In this document: piece after piece, positions 40,892-53,544 of the stretch
Layout: each line of letters opens with the position of its first letter
Position numbering within the stretch: the first letter of the stretch is position 1
DNA from: Campylorhamphus procurvoides
Lineage: Eukaryota > Chordata > Aves > Passeriformes > Dendrocolaptidae
Assembly (NCBI GenBank): GCA_013396655.1
Contig: WBMV01009266.1
Coordinates: 1,692,107-1,756,106 of the forward strand
Length of the DNA stretch: 64,000 nt
Reading direction: 5' to 3'
Position numbers and translations under genes: made by a program
Notes under the pieces: model-generated
Seen by the model: only the letters and a program-made list of their open reading frames with translations
Told to the model about the DNA's origin: nothing
Database searches by the model: none

Positions 40892-40953
40892 TGCTTTCAT
40901 GGCTGGAAATAATTCCAGCCCCTGCTTTTATGGCTGGAAACAATTCCAACCCC
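40892..40953. repeat. Two-copy 31-bp tandem duplication
   Basis: Units 40892-40922 and 40923-40953 are equal in length and differ at three positions, all transitions. The first copy contains GGCTGGAA-ATAA-TTCCAGCC, an 8-bp hairpin; one change in the second copy disrupts the stem. Confidence 0.9.
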
Positions 40954-43900
40954 ATGGCAATTGACTGCTACTGTATTGCTTAAAGAGAAAAGAATTGCCA
41001 AGACACGAGTTCAGGCAGTTCACCTTCCTTGTCTCAAAATAAACCCCTTTAAAATTACATATAGACCCTCAATGACCTCCACAGCTCGTGGGTTTGGCTT
41101 GCAGATGGAAACACAGTCCTTGGTTTAGCTCCAGAGACACACAGTGAGGTGGCCAACTTGCCAGCTAAGATTTTGCTGAACCCCTCTCACAAAGGGAGCA
41201 CAGAAGGATGAATCCTTCTGTGTATGGTACTCAGAGGATGATATAGCAAAGGTATCAAAAAAAAAGGCAAGTTCAGTTCAACTACCTTGTTAGCAGCTGA
41301 CAAGTCTTTTCAAAGGTAAAGCTAACTCTCCAGCTTTGGATGGGTAGTTAGGTAATTTTCCTTTATTAATCCACTCAGAGGATAATTAGAAGTCATGGAA
41401 GTTTGGCTTCCCTCCTACAAGCCCCATTAATCCAGCTGGAAAGGAAACTTGAGATCTCAGCTTAGGGTCATTTTAATATCAGAACATGATTCACTTCTAA
41501 AAGGGGAGGTAGAAAAGGGAGTCTGGCCTTAGAGTTAATAATAAAGTAATTATCAGGGTCGCACAGAGCATTATTCTGGAACTCAAAGGCCTCTGTAAGA
41601 AACCACTTAAATCAACAGGGAAAAACATCACCTGACCAACCCCATTGAGTTTAACAAGAAGGTTATAATAAAAGTGATCTGCTTATGTGCCCAAAATCAT
41701 ACGTTCTGAAAGCATTTCAAAGGCTTTCAGACATAACATTTACGATGATAAATGTGTGCCCAGCGTGATGCCCCACCCAGCCACTGAAATCGTGGGGCTT
41801 TATAATGGCATTTAAAGAGCAAAACTATTTTGGTCCTTGCCCAAAGTTCTGCCATCAGAACTTTTCTCTGTGGGGAGGGGACAGAGCTGCACAACTTCTA
41901 GCAGGTCAAGTCTGCAGATGTTTAACACCAGAATTTATGATTTTCCCCTCACCATTATTAGTGTTTGGCATTATTTGGACAGAGCAGGGAGGACCAGGAG
42001 ATGATGCTGTGAAAACTGAGTGCTTTCTTAAGCTTTGCCACAGAACAAATAAGCAAACCCCACAACTAGCACCCAGGAGGAGCCATAAATACTTAAAGGA
42101 GACAAGGGGTTCCTTTCTTTTCCTGCCAGACCAGCTGTGCTCGAGCCCATCAGGAAAGCACCAGCCACAGGCAGGACCAACACTGCCCACCCAGCTGCAC
42201 AACCACATGGCAAAGGGCACACAGGAGGTTAATGCTGCAGTTTTACACATTATATAGCAAAAATCACAATTTACAGCATCAAAAAGGTTGAGGTATTGCT
42301 CTGCACCACTCCAGCAGCCACAAATGACTTTCTATAGCTGTGAGCATACCCATGCTCTGGCTGGGAGAGACTATTCCTTCTTTACTCGCTGTATGTGATG
42401 AAATATTTACAGAGAGCACTGTGCTCAGCCATCCAGTAAAGGCTGGCTTGCTCCTTCGTGCTGACCAACATCAGGTTGTCAAATCATGGCCATAACCTCC
42501 CACACAAACAGGGTATTGCTGGGGGAGGGAACCCAGCAAGCCACTTACCATCCCAGACCCTCCAAATAACTGGGTAATACATGAGCACCTCTATCACTTG
42601 TGACACACACACAGCACAGCCCCCACACAGGCCTTTCTAAAGTGCTCATGATTGGCTTTTACACTCGTATTTTCTGTTTTATAGTCTCCAAATCAAACAC
42701 TTTATCCCTTTTCAGTGTTTTCTCCAAAGCAAAGTGACAGCACTGCAACTTGAAGGCAGACTTTGAGATGGATTGCAGAATGCAATGAATTGACACAGAG
42801 CACGAAGCTCGTGACAAGCTGACACAAGACTTGAAAAGAAACTCATTCACTGGAGAAGTAAACAGGTGGACATCTCTGCTGGAACTGAAACAACTGTGAT
42901 GGAAACTATCAGCCACAGTAAAACCTGGGGATCAGAAAGGGACAGAGCTGTGAAGGGTTTCAGGAGTTCCAGACACAAAGTCTGCATAAATGAAGGCTAT
43001 TCAACACCCTGAGCATTACCTGACATCAAAGAAAGATGATCTGATGCAATTACTTTCTTTAGAGCCTGAAAGGTTGATTGGTGAGTTGCCTCTAAGGGAC
43101 ACTGAAGCCAAGAGGACTGTTTTAAAACCACTTTCATACACACAGTGACACCCAGTTTGTTCCAGGTTACCTGTATGGAGCACGTGTCCAGGGATTTGAA
43201 ACTGTTGACTTGCAGAATAGACCCAGTTCCTACTTTTGTGAGAGCACAGTTTCTTCATGATGTGCTTCAGCCAGGGCACTGCTGAGATTTCAGAGGAAGA
43301 AAGCTCAGGGATTGCTGGAAGCAGGCTTTGTACTGAACTCCAACTCCATTCCCAAAGGTTAAGGCAGTTAAACACCACCCTGTTTGATAAGCAGCCCTTT
43401 TGCTTTAAGTTTGGTGAATTTTAGTGTAAAAGCACCCATTACTGCTGGGTTCAAGGGGAGCCTTCAGCCATAGGAGCTTTTCCGCTTACCTGTATTGCAA
43501 AGACCCTGTTTTCATAGCTGGGTGCCAACGAGCCTGAAAACACCATCCAGCCCACCTGATGGTGGTACTGGAGATCACTTACTACCTTTGGTGTCACTCC
43601 CAATTCTCTGAGTTTTCTTTGGGGAAAAAGTCTGGGAACAGGTAAACTTAAAAAGGCACAGATCAATAAAACAAAATAATCTTAACAGAGCTCTTGTTAT
43701 AAAAAAATCCCAAACAAGTGAGATCTGTTTTGCCCTAAGGGACAATACCACAAATTCTTCTGGAAGGTACTGTTGAACTTACAAACACCATGCTGGAAAT
43801 GGATGGTTTGAACCAAAAACCAACCTCAGGTCTCCTAAGCAAGGAGAGGAGCTCAGGCAACCCAGTTCACAGCTCAGGCTTCGACTTTCTGCCTCGCCTC

Positions 43901-45427
43901 ATTCTGAGACGAAAATCTGACAAAAGCAACATATTACCAGGAAGCAAGGGGTTCTTTACCTAACCAAATCAAGTACACTGGAGCTACCTCTGACATCCTG
44001 CCAGTCTAAGCTGGCACATTTCTGTGGCAGGACACAGAATTTCACCAAAAATGCTCGATTGGCCTGTGTGCAATACAGCTTTAGATGCTCGATCCTGAGC
44101 AGAAGCAACCTGAGTTTGGATTGCAGAGACTACACAAGAGCCCCCATCCTAAAGCATCCTTCACCAGTTGCCAAATTAAATTGCCTTCTGTCAGGAGAAA
44201 GCCTTCCTGGAGAATTTCTAATCAACTGCAATATTGAGAATACTTTTTTTTTTTCTTAATTTGCACACAGTCTAGAAAGGAAAAGCTGAGGAGGTAAACA
44301 GTAACCTCTGGTATTAACTGCTTTATCATGTTCCCAAAGAACAGAAGAAACAGCAGCAAAAAGGCATCACAAAACCTCTGAAAAACACAAGTTGGCACAT
44401 TATCAGAGAAAGGAGACAGAAGAATCACGTCACGCACAGCTCACCTTGACAAGGCTGACAATAAAACCAGTAAAACAAACAAACTACAAAAAAAAAAAAG
44501 GAAGAAAAGTCAGAACAAGGCATGTTGATTTTCTGAATCTTCATTCTAAAAGCACTATTGATTTCCTACTAACATATTAGCTCCATAAGCACACAGGAAG
44601 GCAGTCAGTGTGAGCAGAGAACCAAACCACTCAGGAGAGGGCCCTGCACGTTCCCGGCTGCAGCAAGAAGTTCTCCTGCCACAAAGAACCCAGAGAATGG
44701 TGTCTGTCCCCAATCGCTTTTGGCAACCACTTAAAAGCAACTCTGGAATGACTGCAATTATATTTCGAATTTCAACTGCTGGCCTAGTCGTCTCCTCACT
44801 GCAACTCTGCCACTAAAAGCATTTGGATTGTCTTAATATTACCCAAAACTAAAAACCTGCAGCCAACTCTGCAGTAACTTCCTGCCACCTAAAGAGGAGC
44901 CTGAACCATACTTGGTTAAGTAGCTGTTAAACTGTAACTGTGCTACATTTACAGAACTTTACAAAAATTCAGTATTTACAGGACTACAAAAAAGATTGTA
45001 TTTTCCTCTCGCTGAAGTATTGAAAGTGGAATGTTCTCTGCTGGAAATGAAATGGTGGGCGTTTGATGGCATATTTTAAACAGTATTCTTCTTTGTGCAT
45101 GCAGTGTAATGCCACCCAAGGGGTAGATTAAAAAAAAAGTCTGCAATTTGCAAGTTCATTTCCAAGTCATATCAAGGATGATGTAAAATTCAGGACAGGA
45201 TTTCTGAGAGAAAGCTCCCTGGAAAATGCATATGTACCTCAGGGAAGCCTCGGATTTGCTTCCCCACACTGGAAGGCTGCTCTGTCTTCTGACATTTCAA
45301 TGTTGTTTAGTCTTTGCATCTAAATTTGGAATTATTCTGTGGCTTAGTACAAAGGTGTATCTTTGACTAGCAGCAAGATATTTCTCTTCTCTCCAAGACT
45401 TCTAAAAGTCCCTATTTGTCTTTGAAC

Positions 45428-48400
45428 TTTTATTGGTAGTGAGGATATAACAGCTACTTTTACAGTAAGGGATTAATCCTGTTGTCAGATATTACGGAGG
45501 GAATAGGCATTTACACATCTCTTGGCCCTGGGAAAAACAGGATTGTCCACACAGATCTGATCATCTGGAAACAACTGCAAACAATATTACGCTTTAAGGC
45601 TTTAGGTAGTCATCAGCAGGATTAGGAGGCAACACTCCCCTTAATAGACTTCTGGTTAAACGGGTTTTCTCTTTCCTGTGTTGCCTTCCCTGGTGCATTT
45701 CAGACTGGCCACAGACAGATCAGGGGAGAGGAAAAGGCCAAGAGAATTTTCCTGAGGTCAGATTCTCTTCCTTAGCTGCCCGAGTGAGTGGATGTTGAGA
45801 TTCAAATTCATCACCAAACCTGAGGCCAGAATCTTCCCCTAGGTCAGCTGAGGAAGGAGGAGCAGGGATGGCTTCTGTCTTCACTTGCAGTGCATAACAA
45901 ACACATGGCTCGATTATAGAGATAAGCAGCTTGATCATGTAATCATATCTGACTCACTAAACAGGCTGGGAGTACCGCTGATAGCACAATCTTTCCTGTC
46001 TGTCTTTCTTCCATAGCCACCACAATTTGTACTGCAGAAGACTGAAATGCCGCAGTCCAACACCGAAGTCTTTAATCTAGCACAACATCAGAGTGAAAGA
46101 AAAAGCAACCGCAGAAGACCACAGCATATACTCAAGTGACTTCCTTTTCCTCTTCAATCCTAATTAGTTTAATTTCACTTAATTTTTGCCAGAAATCACA
46201 CACCTCTCCTTACTTGGTCTTCTGCGTTAATTCTTCAAGGCCCTACCCTGAATGTATCTCACTAACCACAAGGAGAGCTGTGACAACTAACCTGGACAAG
46301 AAACCTACAGTTTACACAGCTCAAAGCAGACAGATTTTAAAAAATTATGAAGCCATAGGAAGAAAAAAAAAAAGAAAAAGGTCTCAAGTATTTTATGTTG
46401 ATACTTACTACTTCACTGTTTTCAGATCAAAGAAAACAGCGACAGAAAAGCTCTTCTGAGGATGCCTAATCCATGACACTGAGATGATTCCCTCCACCAG
46501 GAAGGCATTGGCACAGCTCACTTCACTCTGCATCAAGAGGGGTTTTGTTACTGGTGGGAATGACAGACTCAAATCTGGCTGTGCCTTGAGTTTGATTTGT
46601 CCAGTTAAATGAAGAGAAAAATGCATTTTGCACTACAAACAGATGACACAAGGCTACTTAAAAAAACCCCAAAAAACCAAAAAACAAAAACCCCAACTCT
46701 ATACCATCCTCCGAACATGTGAGGTACGGCAGCCACAGTCAGACTATTATTTTGCACTTTGATCAGTGTGACTCTGCAAATCCCTCATGCCAAGTTCTCC
46801 ACTTTTAAAATGGTATTGGGTGAGATTGTTAGAACAAACCCAAAAAATTATGATCACAGTTTATGCTCCCAGCTTTTGCAAATCATAGGTTAAGGTTTAG
46901 CAGTGTAATAAACTAAAATCAATAATCTTGCTGCTTCTGTAATAATGCAAAAGCACTATATAGATTGTATCCACATTGCTTAGTCTAAAAATAAACATGT
47001 ACAGAGTAAACAGGACATACATCATATCTATACATGATTCATTTATGAAAAATCAATTATTTGTGCTGAGAAGAGCAAAAGTCCAGTTTGGAGCTAAAAA
47101 AATAATTAAGAATAAAGACAAAACAACATAAGCTTAATTATTATTATTTTAACATGTTAAAAATACAGTCACATCAAAATAGGATACACAGTTATAAAAC
47201 TGTTGCAGATGACATAAGAAAATAGTGTGTATATATTTTATATATAAAAATCTACAGTATTTACTAATGCTGATACATATTTTGGAGCCTTGCGTTGCTT
47301 GCACAAATAAATTGTACAGCTTCATTATGAATTACAGAACCATCATTAAACACTGAGATTATTACACTTAGCCACAATATTATATACATACATTTCTACG
47401 CTGCTGCAAGCAATCAGAACTAAAGCAAGCCCGAGTCATATTGATCTTCACAATTTTAGAGTTTCAGTGTAGTGCTTTGCTACTGTTACTTCGCTGCAAT
47501 TTGCAATTTTTAAAATATAAAATTGCCCAGTTATTAAAAATTACATCAGACACGTTATATACACACAAAAAAAATTTTGAAACATACTATGTAAATGTTA
47601 CTTCCATTTGTAAAAATTGTTTTACTTCTGTACCTTAAAACTTACAGAGCCAACCTGCAGCAATAATAGGCACTAAAGCTCATTCTTTAAAGGAAAAAAA
47701 AATAATATCCATTTCTATGTTTTCAGTTAATGAATCTTACAAAACAAAAGATAACAAGACAACCTTCCAAACCATACCAAGCTGGTGTTGATGTCAATGT
47801 TTAGTACTTCAGTATTAGAAACATCCCTCTGTTCAGCACTCCAAGGACCTCTTCTGGCCAGCCCCTCCTGTGCCTCAGCTCCGGAGAGGGGTCGGTGCAT
47901 CCGGCACCTGCCACACGGCACCAGCAGCTCCCAGGAGGAGCATCCCACACGTGCCACTTCACCTGCTTCTTACCACCCCCAATTCACAGTCAAGGAAAGC
48001 AAAACACAGAGTAGAAAAGGCTGCAAACCCTAATTAAAATGACTTATGTTGCCCGGAGTTTAAGGGTCCTGTTAAAGACAGTCGGGATCATTTTAGTGTA
48101 GAACAGCACAGTGTGAGCAGCCCGACAGCACAGCAGCACACACCCCAGCACAGACACAAACCTGCCGGCTCTTTGGGGGAAAAAAAGGCAAAACAGAACA
48201 GAGCTGACTCCACAAAGCTTCAAAGAAGGGACACTGCATACTCACACAGCTCAGGGAGCATCAAGCCATGAGAAAGCTCCAACTCCTGCATGCACTTCAC
48301 AGGAGTGTGAAGGAGCTGGTTGTCCTCTGACACCCCTGAGATTGGGCCCTGCAACCAGTTTTAGTCTGACAACACAGCACGGCAAGAAGTGAAGGATGCA

Positions 48401-49262
48401 GCACCGTTCCTGTATCTGGCATTGCTCTCACTGTGTCCCAATATTTTGCACACAGGATGGCATTCCAACGGTAGATTTGGGTGAAAAGGTAAAAATTCTC
48501 CACTTTCCATGCACATAAAAAAAACCCCCTAAACACAGAATTTTAAGCACCATTACTTAGCCAGATTAGAGACATATTTTTGGCTTTCTGCTTCTGCCTG
48601 CCTGCTCCTTCCTTCTGAGGAAAATTACAAACAGTAGTCAAAGGAGAGGAAATTAACTCTCACGTAAGATTAAATTAATAATCCCAAAGCATCTCTCCTG
48701 CCCAGAACAGATACTGGGATTCTGAGGCAGCTGTATAAAAATGACAGAAATTCTCATTCAAAATGAATGGCTTCTCAAATAAATTACAAAGAAAAATTAA
48801 TAAGAAATAAAAGTACTTCACAAGCTTTGCCCAAAGTTAAATGCATTTACATTTAAACCTTTCAGCTCTTTTCCATATGAGTTTGTGTATTATAAGTGCA
48901 CACTCACACACACACACATCTGTACAGTGCATTAACGTCAGTCAAAATAAAACTTGTGTGTTACAGGTTTTAGGCAGAAGGATTGCAACACAAGTTATTT
49001 AAATGTAAGGAGCATGAACTACATGGTGTGTATGAGCTTATTGCTATGTCTGTGTGCATCAGATCACCTCCAACAGCTCCCATGCATGCCCAAGATCTCC
49101 ACCAGCCTTTACCCAAAGTCTGAAACATCTCTGAAACAGTGTCATTGTTTTCAGACTCATGAATGGCCCACATTTCAGAGAGGAACTCAGGTGGACTACC
49201 ACTAAGACAGTAACATTCAACTGGGTCTGGTTCTTGCCACTTTACTGAGCACAGCCAGCCTC
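45428..49262 (-). other. USP6NL: Probable USP6NL 3' UTR, distal end unresolved
   Basis: The DNA following the USP6NL stop codon on the minus strand must begin the 3' UTR. I saw no minus-strand AATAAA for several kb. The first canonical one I noticed is at 45428-45433 (TTTATT on the plus strand), which would give a UTR of about 3.8 kb. Variant hexamers occur earlier, for example TATAAA near 47238, ATTAAA near 46169 and another near 46072. The AT-rich stretch 46850-47720 resembles a long vertebrate 3' UTR. Which signal is used cannot be told from sequence alone. Confidence 0.3.
48899..48919. repeat. (CA)n microsatellite in the probable USP6NL 3' UTR
   Basis: About ten CA units with one interruption. 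On the gene strand it would be a (UG)n tract, a known binding target of CELF and TDP-43-type RNA-binding proteins. Confidence 0.85.
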
Positions 49263-50704
49263 TCAGAGGAGCACAGACTTGTGCATGGACAATCCGTCGG
49301 TTCTGTTCCGATAGTGCTGGCCTTGGGCTGGCGGGCTGGAATATTGGTATTGTGCTGAACCATTCTCTTCAAAGGTTGGTGAAGTCCTGTATCTTACGGG
49401 GCTATCCACGGAAACAGCAGGAAGACTGTGGTCTTGAAAAGGTGGTGACTGAAAATGCTGGTATTTCTGGAAAGTCTCCAGGTGGCCTTTGTTCAAGTCT
49501 TGGCTCCAGGGCTGCCTGTAGGGCTCGTGTCTGTAGGCATAGGCAGCATCCGGCCACTTCCTATCCTCTGGCACGTAATCCGCCGGAGGGATTATGAATT
49601 TGACACCCGGGGAGGGCCTCGAGTTGCTGGCATAAGCATCGACTGGGGCTACTTCTATGTGACCAGGGGCTGAGGAAAGAGGGGTTTGTCGACTGGCAGG
49701 GTAAGAATTCACTTGTAGTTTATTGGGGGAATAATCTACTGACATAAAAGGCCCATATGGCCTCCCCGAAGGGTTGGTTCGATTCCCGTGGTAATGCAGA
49801 GGGACAGAGCCTGCATTGCCTACGCTGGAAATGTGCTTTGGAGAATTCCCATGGTAAGTAGGTGGATTGCTATAACCTGGCAGTGGCTGTTTTGAATTCA
49901 GTCCGTGAGGTGGGCCATCGGACTGAGATGCATATTTTGGAGACCTGGGTTGTGAAGCGAAGGTGTAATTATTGGGTACTTTTAATGGAGCCGGTAATTT
50001 TTCCCCTTGCTTTCTTGGACTGTTAGGATATGCTACATGCCTAGGGCTCTGCGGATGAGCTCTCTCAAGCATCTCTTCAACAAGATTCTCATTCTCAGTT
50101 TCATCTTCTGAAACATTGTCATACTGAGACGCGTTAGACCCTCGCTTACCTTCGTCAGCATCCAAAACCCTCATCTTTTGCTTTACATTCAAAGGCTGCA
50201 TTTCTCCAGGACTTGGTGGTGGGCCTGAAACCGAATGGTTTACTGGCCTCCCTTTCACCTCTGCAGGAAGTTGCATTGTCTTTTCAATTATTTTGATATC
50301 AGACGGTTTATTCCACTTAGGTACAAATTCCCTTCTAGTATTTGAAGTAGCATTAGAATTTTGATTAGCAGCTGCATTATTGTACAGACTCGAGTTGTCT
50401 TGTTCTGTTGGCTGAGGCTTTTTTCTGGTATCTACCTCATTCTTAGGCAAACTGTTTTGTGTCTCTATTGGCCGAATCTTCTGCTGTTTTAAGGAAGGTT
50501 TCTTTTCCACTGAATTAATTCTTTTTCGGTCATTTGATGAACTTTCTGGTTCTTCCTCGGTGGATGGTCTCCTCTCTGTCCTTCTTGCTGCTTGTGTACC
50601 AGTACTGTTCTGTCCATTAAGCATTGGAGTGGAGGTAAGCACAGAAGGCTGAGGTTCTGAGAGGATCTGCCCCAATGGCTTCTTTGGAAGTTCATCTTCT
50701 TTAC
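49263..50704 (-). CDS. USP6NL: USP6NL (RN-tre) terminal coding exon, C-terminal tail with stop codon
   Basis: This exon encodes about 480 residues of the C-terminal tail of USP6NL, a TBC-domain Rab GAP. The family is known to act on Rab5 and Rab43, to bind Eps8, and to regulate EGF-receptor endocytosis and Golgi/endosome traffic. The open frame starts at an acceptor (TTGTTTTAG, AG at 50706-50705). The first two bases complete a Gly codon, followed by KEDELPKKPLGQ, matching the human sequence right after the TBC exon. Other matches to human are NHAAANQNSNATSN-like residues, EFVPKWNKPSD, ASQYDNV, YHGNSPKH, LPAVSVDSPVRY and the C-terminus SVLL. The tail is Pro/Ser-rich and probably disordered, with no membrane segment. 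A PPADY motif (49575-49589) fits the Eps8 SH3 consensus PXXDY. TTG at 50675 is an internal Leu codon, not a start. Human USP6NL is about 828 residues, so this is the usual tail length. There is no frameshift. Identification is by recalled human sequence. Confidence 0.96.
49575..49589 (-). other. USP6NL: PXXDY Eps8 SH3-binding motif in USP6NL
   Basis: The codons read Pro-Pro-Ala-Asp-Tyr within FIIPPADYVPEDRKW. Human USP6NL has IIPPVDYLPDNRTW at the same place. PXXDY is the established recognition motif of the Eps8-family SH3 domain, and RN-tre is a known Eps8 partner. The key Pro, Asp and Tyr are all kept while one X residue differs. Confidence 0.85.
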
Positions 50705-51280
50705 CTAAAACAAGAACAGGAATAACACAAATTTACTTTGTGCAGAAGTCTTCTTTGATCTGTTGGTCATGCAAGCAAAAATAGCTACAAAATAACTGGG
50801 CCTCTCTCAGGGTCAGCATCCTGCTGAACACCTTGAGGGTTCTTCTGCACACTGACAGTGAATCCAGATTTTTTTTACAGCTCTCACCCCAAACAGTTAT
50901 TCTAGTCTTCCTTTCTACAGCTGATGCAATCTTGTCAAGCTTTTGCTCTATGTTGACACTGCTGCAAAACAATCATTTTCCTAGAAGAAAGTTTGCTTAC
51001 AGTACCTACTCTGTATGTAACACTCCTCATACCAAGCAAACTGCTTTTCTCCACTTTAAAAATCCTTCCCAATATCCCTCTCCCAATCTATTGTTATCCC
51101 TTCATTCATCTTTTAATGTTCACCTCTGGCAAGCTCCACTATGAACTCCCTCTCATTTTCGTTTTTGGGTGGAGCTCCCCATTAACATCTGCATAGTTAA
51201 GACCTTAATCCCCTAAACCACCTCCCAGAAATTTCATCCTCAGTATTAAAAAGCTCCAGTAAAAGCCTCTACACAGAATC

Positions 51281-51294
51281 TTTTTTTTTTTTTT
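51281..51294. repeat. Poly(T) tract in intron
   Basis: Run of 14 T on the plus strand, A on the gene strand. Confidence 0.9.
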
Positions 51295-53529
51295 AGTTCA
51301 GCTTTTTATCAATACAGAGCAACTGAAGTAGCTGATCCTAACAATGGCTATGCCATGGTTTCAGTTGAGCATTCCATGGACAAGTTCTGCCAAACACAAG
51401 GACATGATTTACAGAATAAGAATACACATGGAAAGTTCTCCCAGACTGGAGCTCAACACATTGCAACAGCCAGTGGTAAATGTTAGTTATGTGGGGATGC
51501 AGAACAACCCACACTGAGACTACAGAACGAATAAGGAAGTGTTTCATGGCTTGATGCTGCTCATAGAACAATTCACATCAAATTTTCCACTGCAATCCTT
51601 CTCCTTAGCAGTTGACACCCTTCATAATCTCAGCCAAAGTCTTTTATCATATCCTCTTGCATATAACTTATTTAACTGTGCAATCCATTACTTTCCCATT
51701 ATAAGCAGAAAAGGTCACACACTTCTCATTAAATGTATTAATCTAGATTTAATCCATTTGATGTTCAGCATTTAAAAAAAACAAAAACACAGAACTTTTT
51801 AAGTCAGCATAACCAAACAAATCCTACTCACTGTAGATCTATTTATTAAGCAGAAGCTCCGCTGTAAAGAGAAAAAAGAAATGGCTACCCTTGCTTGAAT
51901 GTTACACAAAATAAATTATATAAAAGGGCTGTTGGTAAAATAAACTTGTTCAATCCCTCCTTCCTATGACAAGAACTGAAGACTCTTTTTCCATCAAAGA
52001 TCAGAAATTTAGCACCTCACTTTCTAGCCATTTGTAATTGCAACTCTTTGTTTGTCTACACGGGTACACAGGAGTGAAGCCATCTCTCCCTGACTTGAGT
52101 GCTGTGGTCACAAGTGAGTGATGTTCATTTATACAGGCACGAGCCCGAGTTCAATCTCTGATGACTGGTTCATGATACAGACACACAGAGGAAAGCCAGC
52201 AGCCAAGGGCAGCATTATTTATTAGAACAGTGTAACAAACTACCATCATGGATCAGTTGCTATATAAACCACATGAAAACTCAAGAGTTTGTGCCAGCCA
52301 GGACATAGCAGGAGGACAGCAGAGAAGAACACAACAGCGCCGTGTGTCACGACAAGAACCAAATAAAAGTACTTCACGGAAACAGGCTGGGTTTGCCAAA
52401 CAATTCAGCTAGCCTTTTCTGGATTTTCCTTCATAAGAGGCCAAAGGTCCTATGGAAACCTACCTTTTGCTTCAGAAATAACTTCAGAAACCTCAGTTGG
52501 CATATAACACACACAGCCTACCCAGGCCCTCTGTAAAAAAGCTTCCACTCCGATTTTCCCCCAGTTATCCTCCTCTTAATTACGACCATACAATGACGTA
52601 GCTACACAAGCCTCTTACACCCCAGGGACTCTCTGTCTGCCTCGTGACCAGCCTGGCAAAGGCAGATCCTCCTGCTGAGCCCCTTCCTCCATTGCTTGTC
52701 TCCAAAGGGGAGATTCCCCACGCTAAATCCCAGCTGGCACACTGTACTCCATGGCTGAGAACACCCCCCAGGCAGCACTGCAGGGCACACGGTGGGCCAG
52801 AGCCTCAGCACAGGCCTCCAAGGAGTGGCTCTTGGAATTCCAGGTATGTTTGGTCTCTTTCAATACAGGGCCCAGCTATTCCCAAACCAATCGAAGATGT
52901 GGAGCGTAGCTTTGCAGCCTTGCCCACCCCAGCAGCCCAGCAGTGGAAGAACAGAGGAGGGCACAGAGGAATGAGCTGCATGGATGCTGTAAATGGGTGG
53001 TTTAACAGCTCTGCAATACACTGATTGCTGCACCAGCCCCTCCAGAATTGTCTTTCTATCTTTATGAACAGGAGTTCACTTTCTGAACTTCCTTCTGTTT
53101 GGCAAGAGGCATTTGTGCCATTTGATTCCATCTGCCTCCTCAAACACAGCATCAGGCAAAGCTAAAGATCCAGTCTTCTAAATAAAAGTGAATTTTGCCT
53201 ATAATAAATACTCCTGATACTCAAACTATGTATTACCGCACTTTCAATCTTACTCATCTTGAATGTCAAAATAGCATGAAGTCTGAATTAACAAACAATA
53301 CTTTGTTATGTACAAAGTACATACCAAAAACTTGTCACCTAAATCATATAAAACTAGGCTTTAAATGCTGCCAATCCATTTATAACATCCAGGAGGATCC
53401 ACAGCAGTTATGAGACAGCATAAGAAAATGGCTCCTCAACATCTCTAAATTCTTTAATTCCTATTCTTGTATACAAGAAATGTTTTAGAAAAATAGTTTA
53501 TTTTCTTCTACGCTTGAAGTTAAAATATT

Positions 53530-53544
53530 TTATATATATATATA
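53530..53544. repeat. (TA)n microsatellite in intron
   Basis: About seven TA units. Confidence 0.9.

Larger units (their letters stand above)
38261..45427. other. Intergenic, no gene recognised
   Basis: Apparently unique AT-rich DNA with an (ATT)n tract (39131-39160) and a 31-bp tandem duplication (40892-40953). The open frames at 41805-42257 and 43016-43378 have no recognisable domains and no supporting splice context. Confidence 0.45.

Noticed and set aside
49352..49673. Two plus-strand frames opposite USP6NL
   Set aside because: Antisense shadows of the USP6NL coding exon.
49785..49797. GGTTCGATTCC, an exact match to a tRNA B-box
   Set aside because: It lies antisense in USP6NL coding sequence; there is no A-box or cloverleaf at the right distance.
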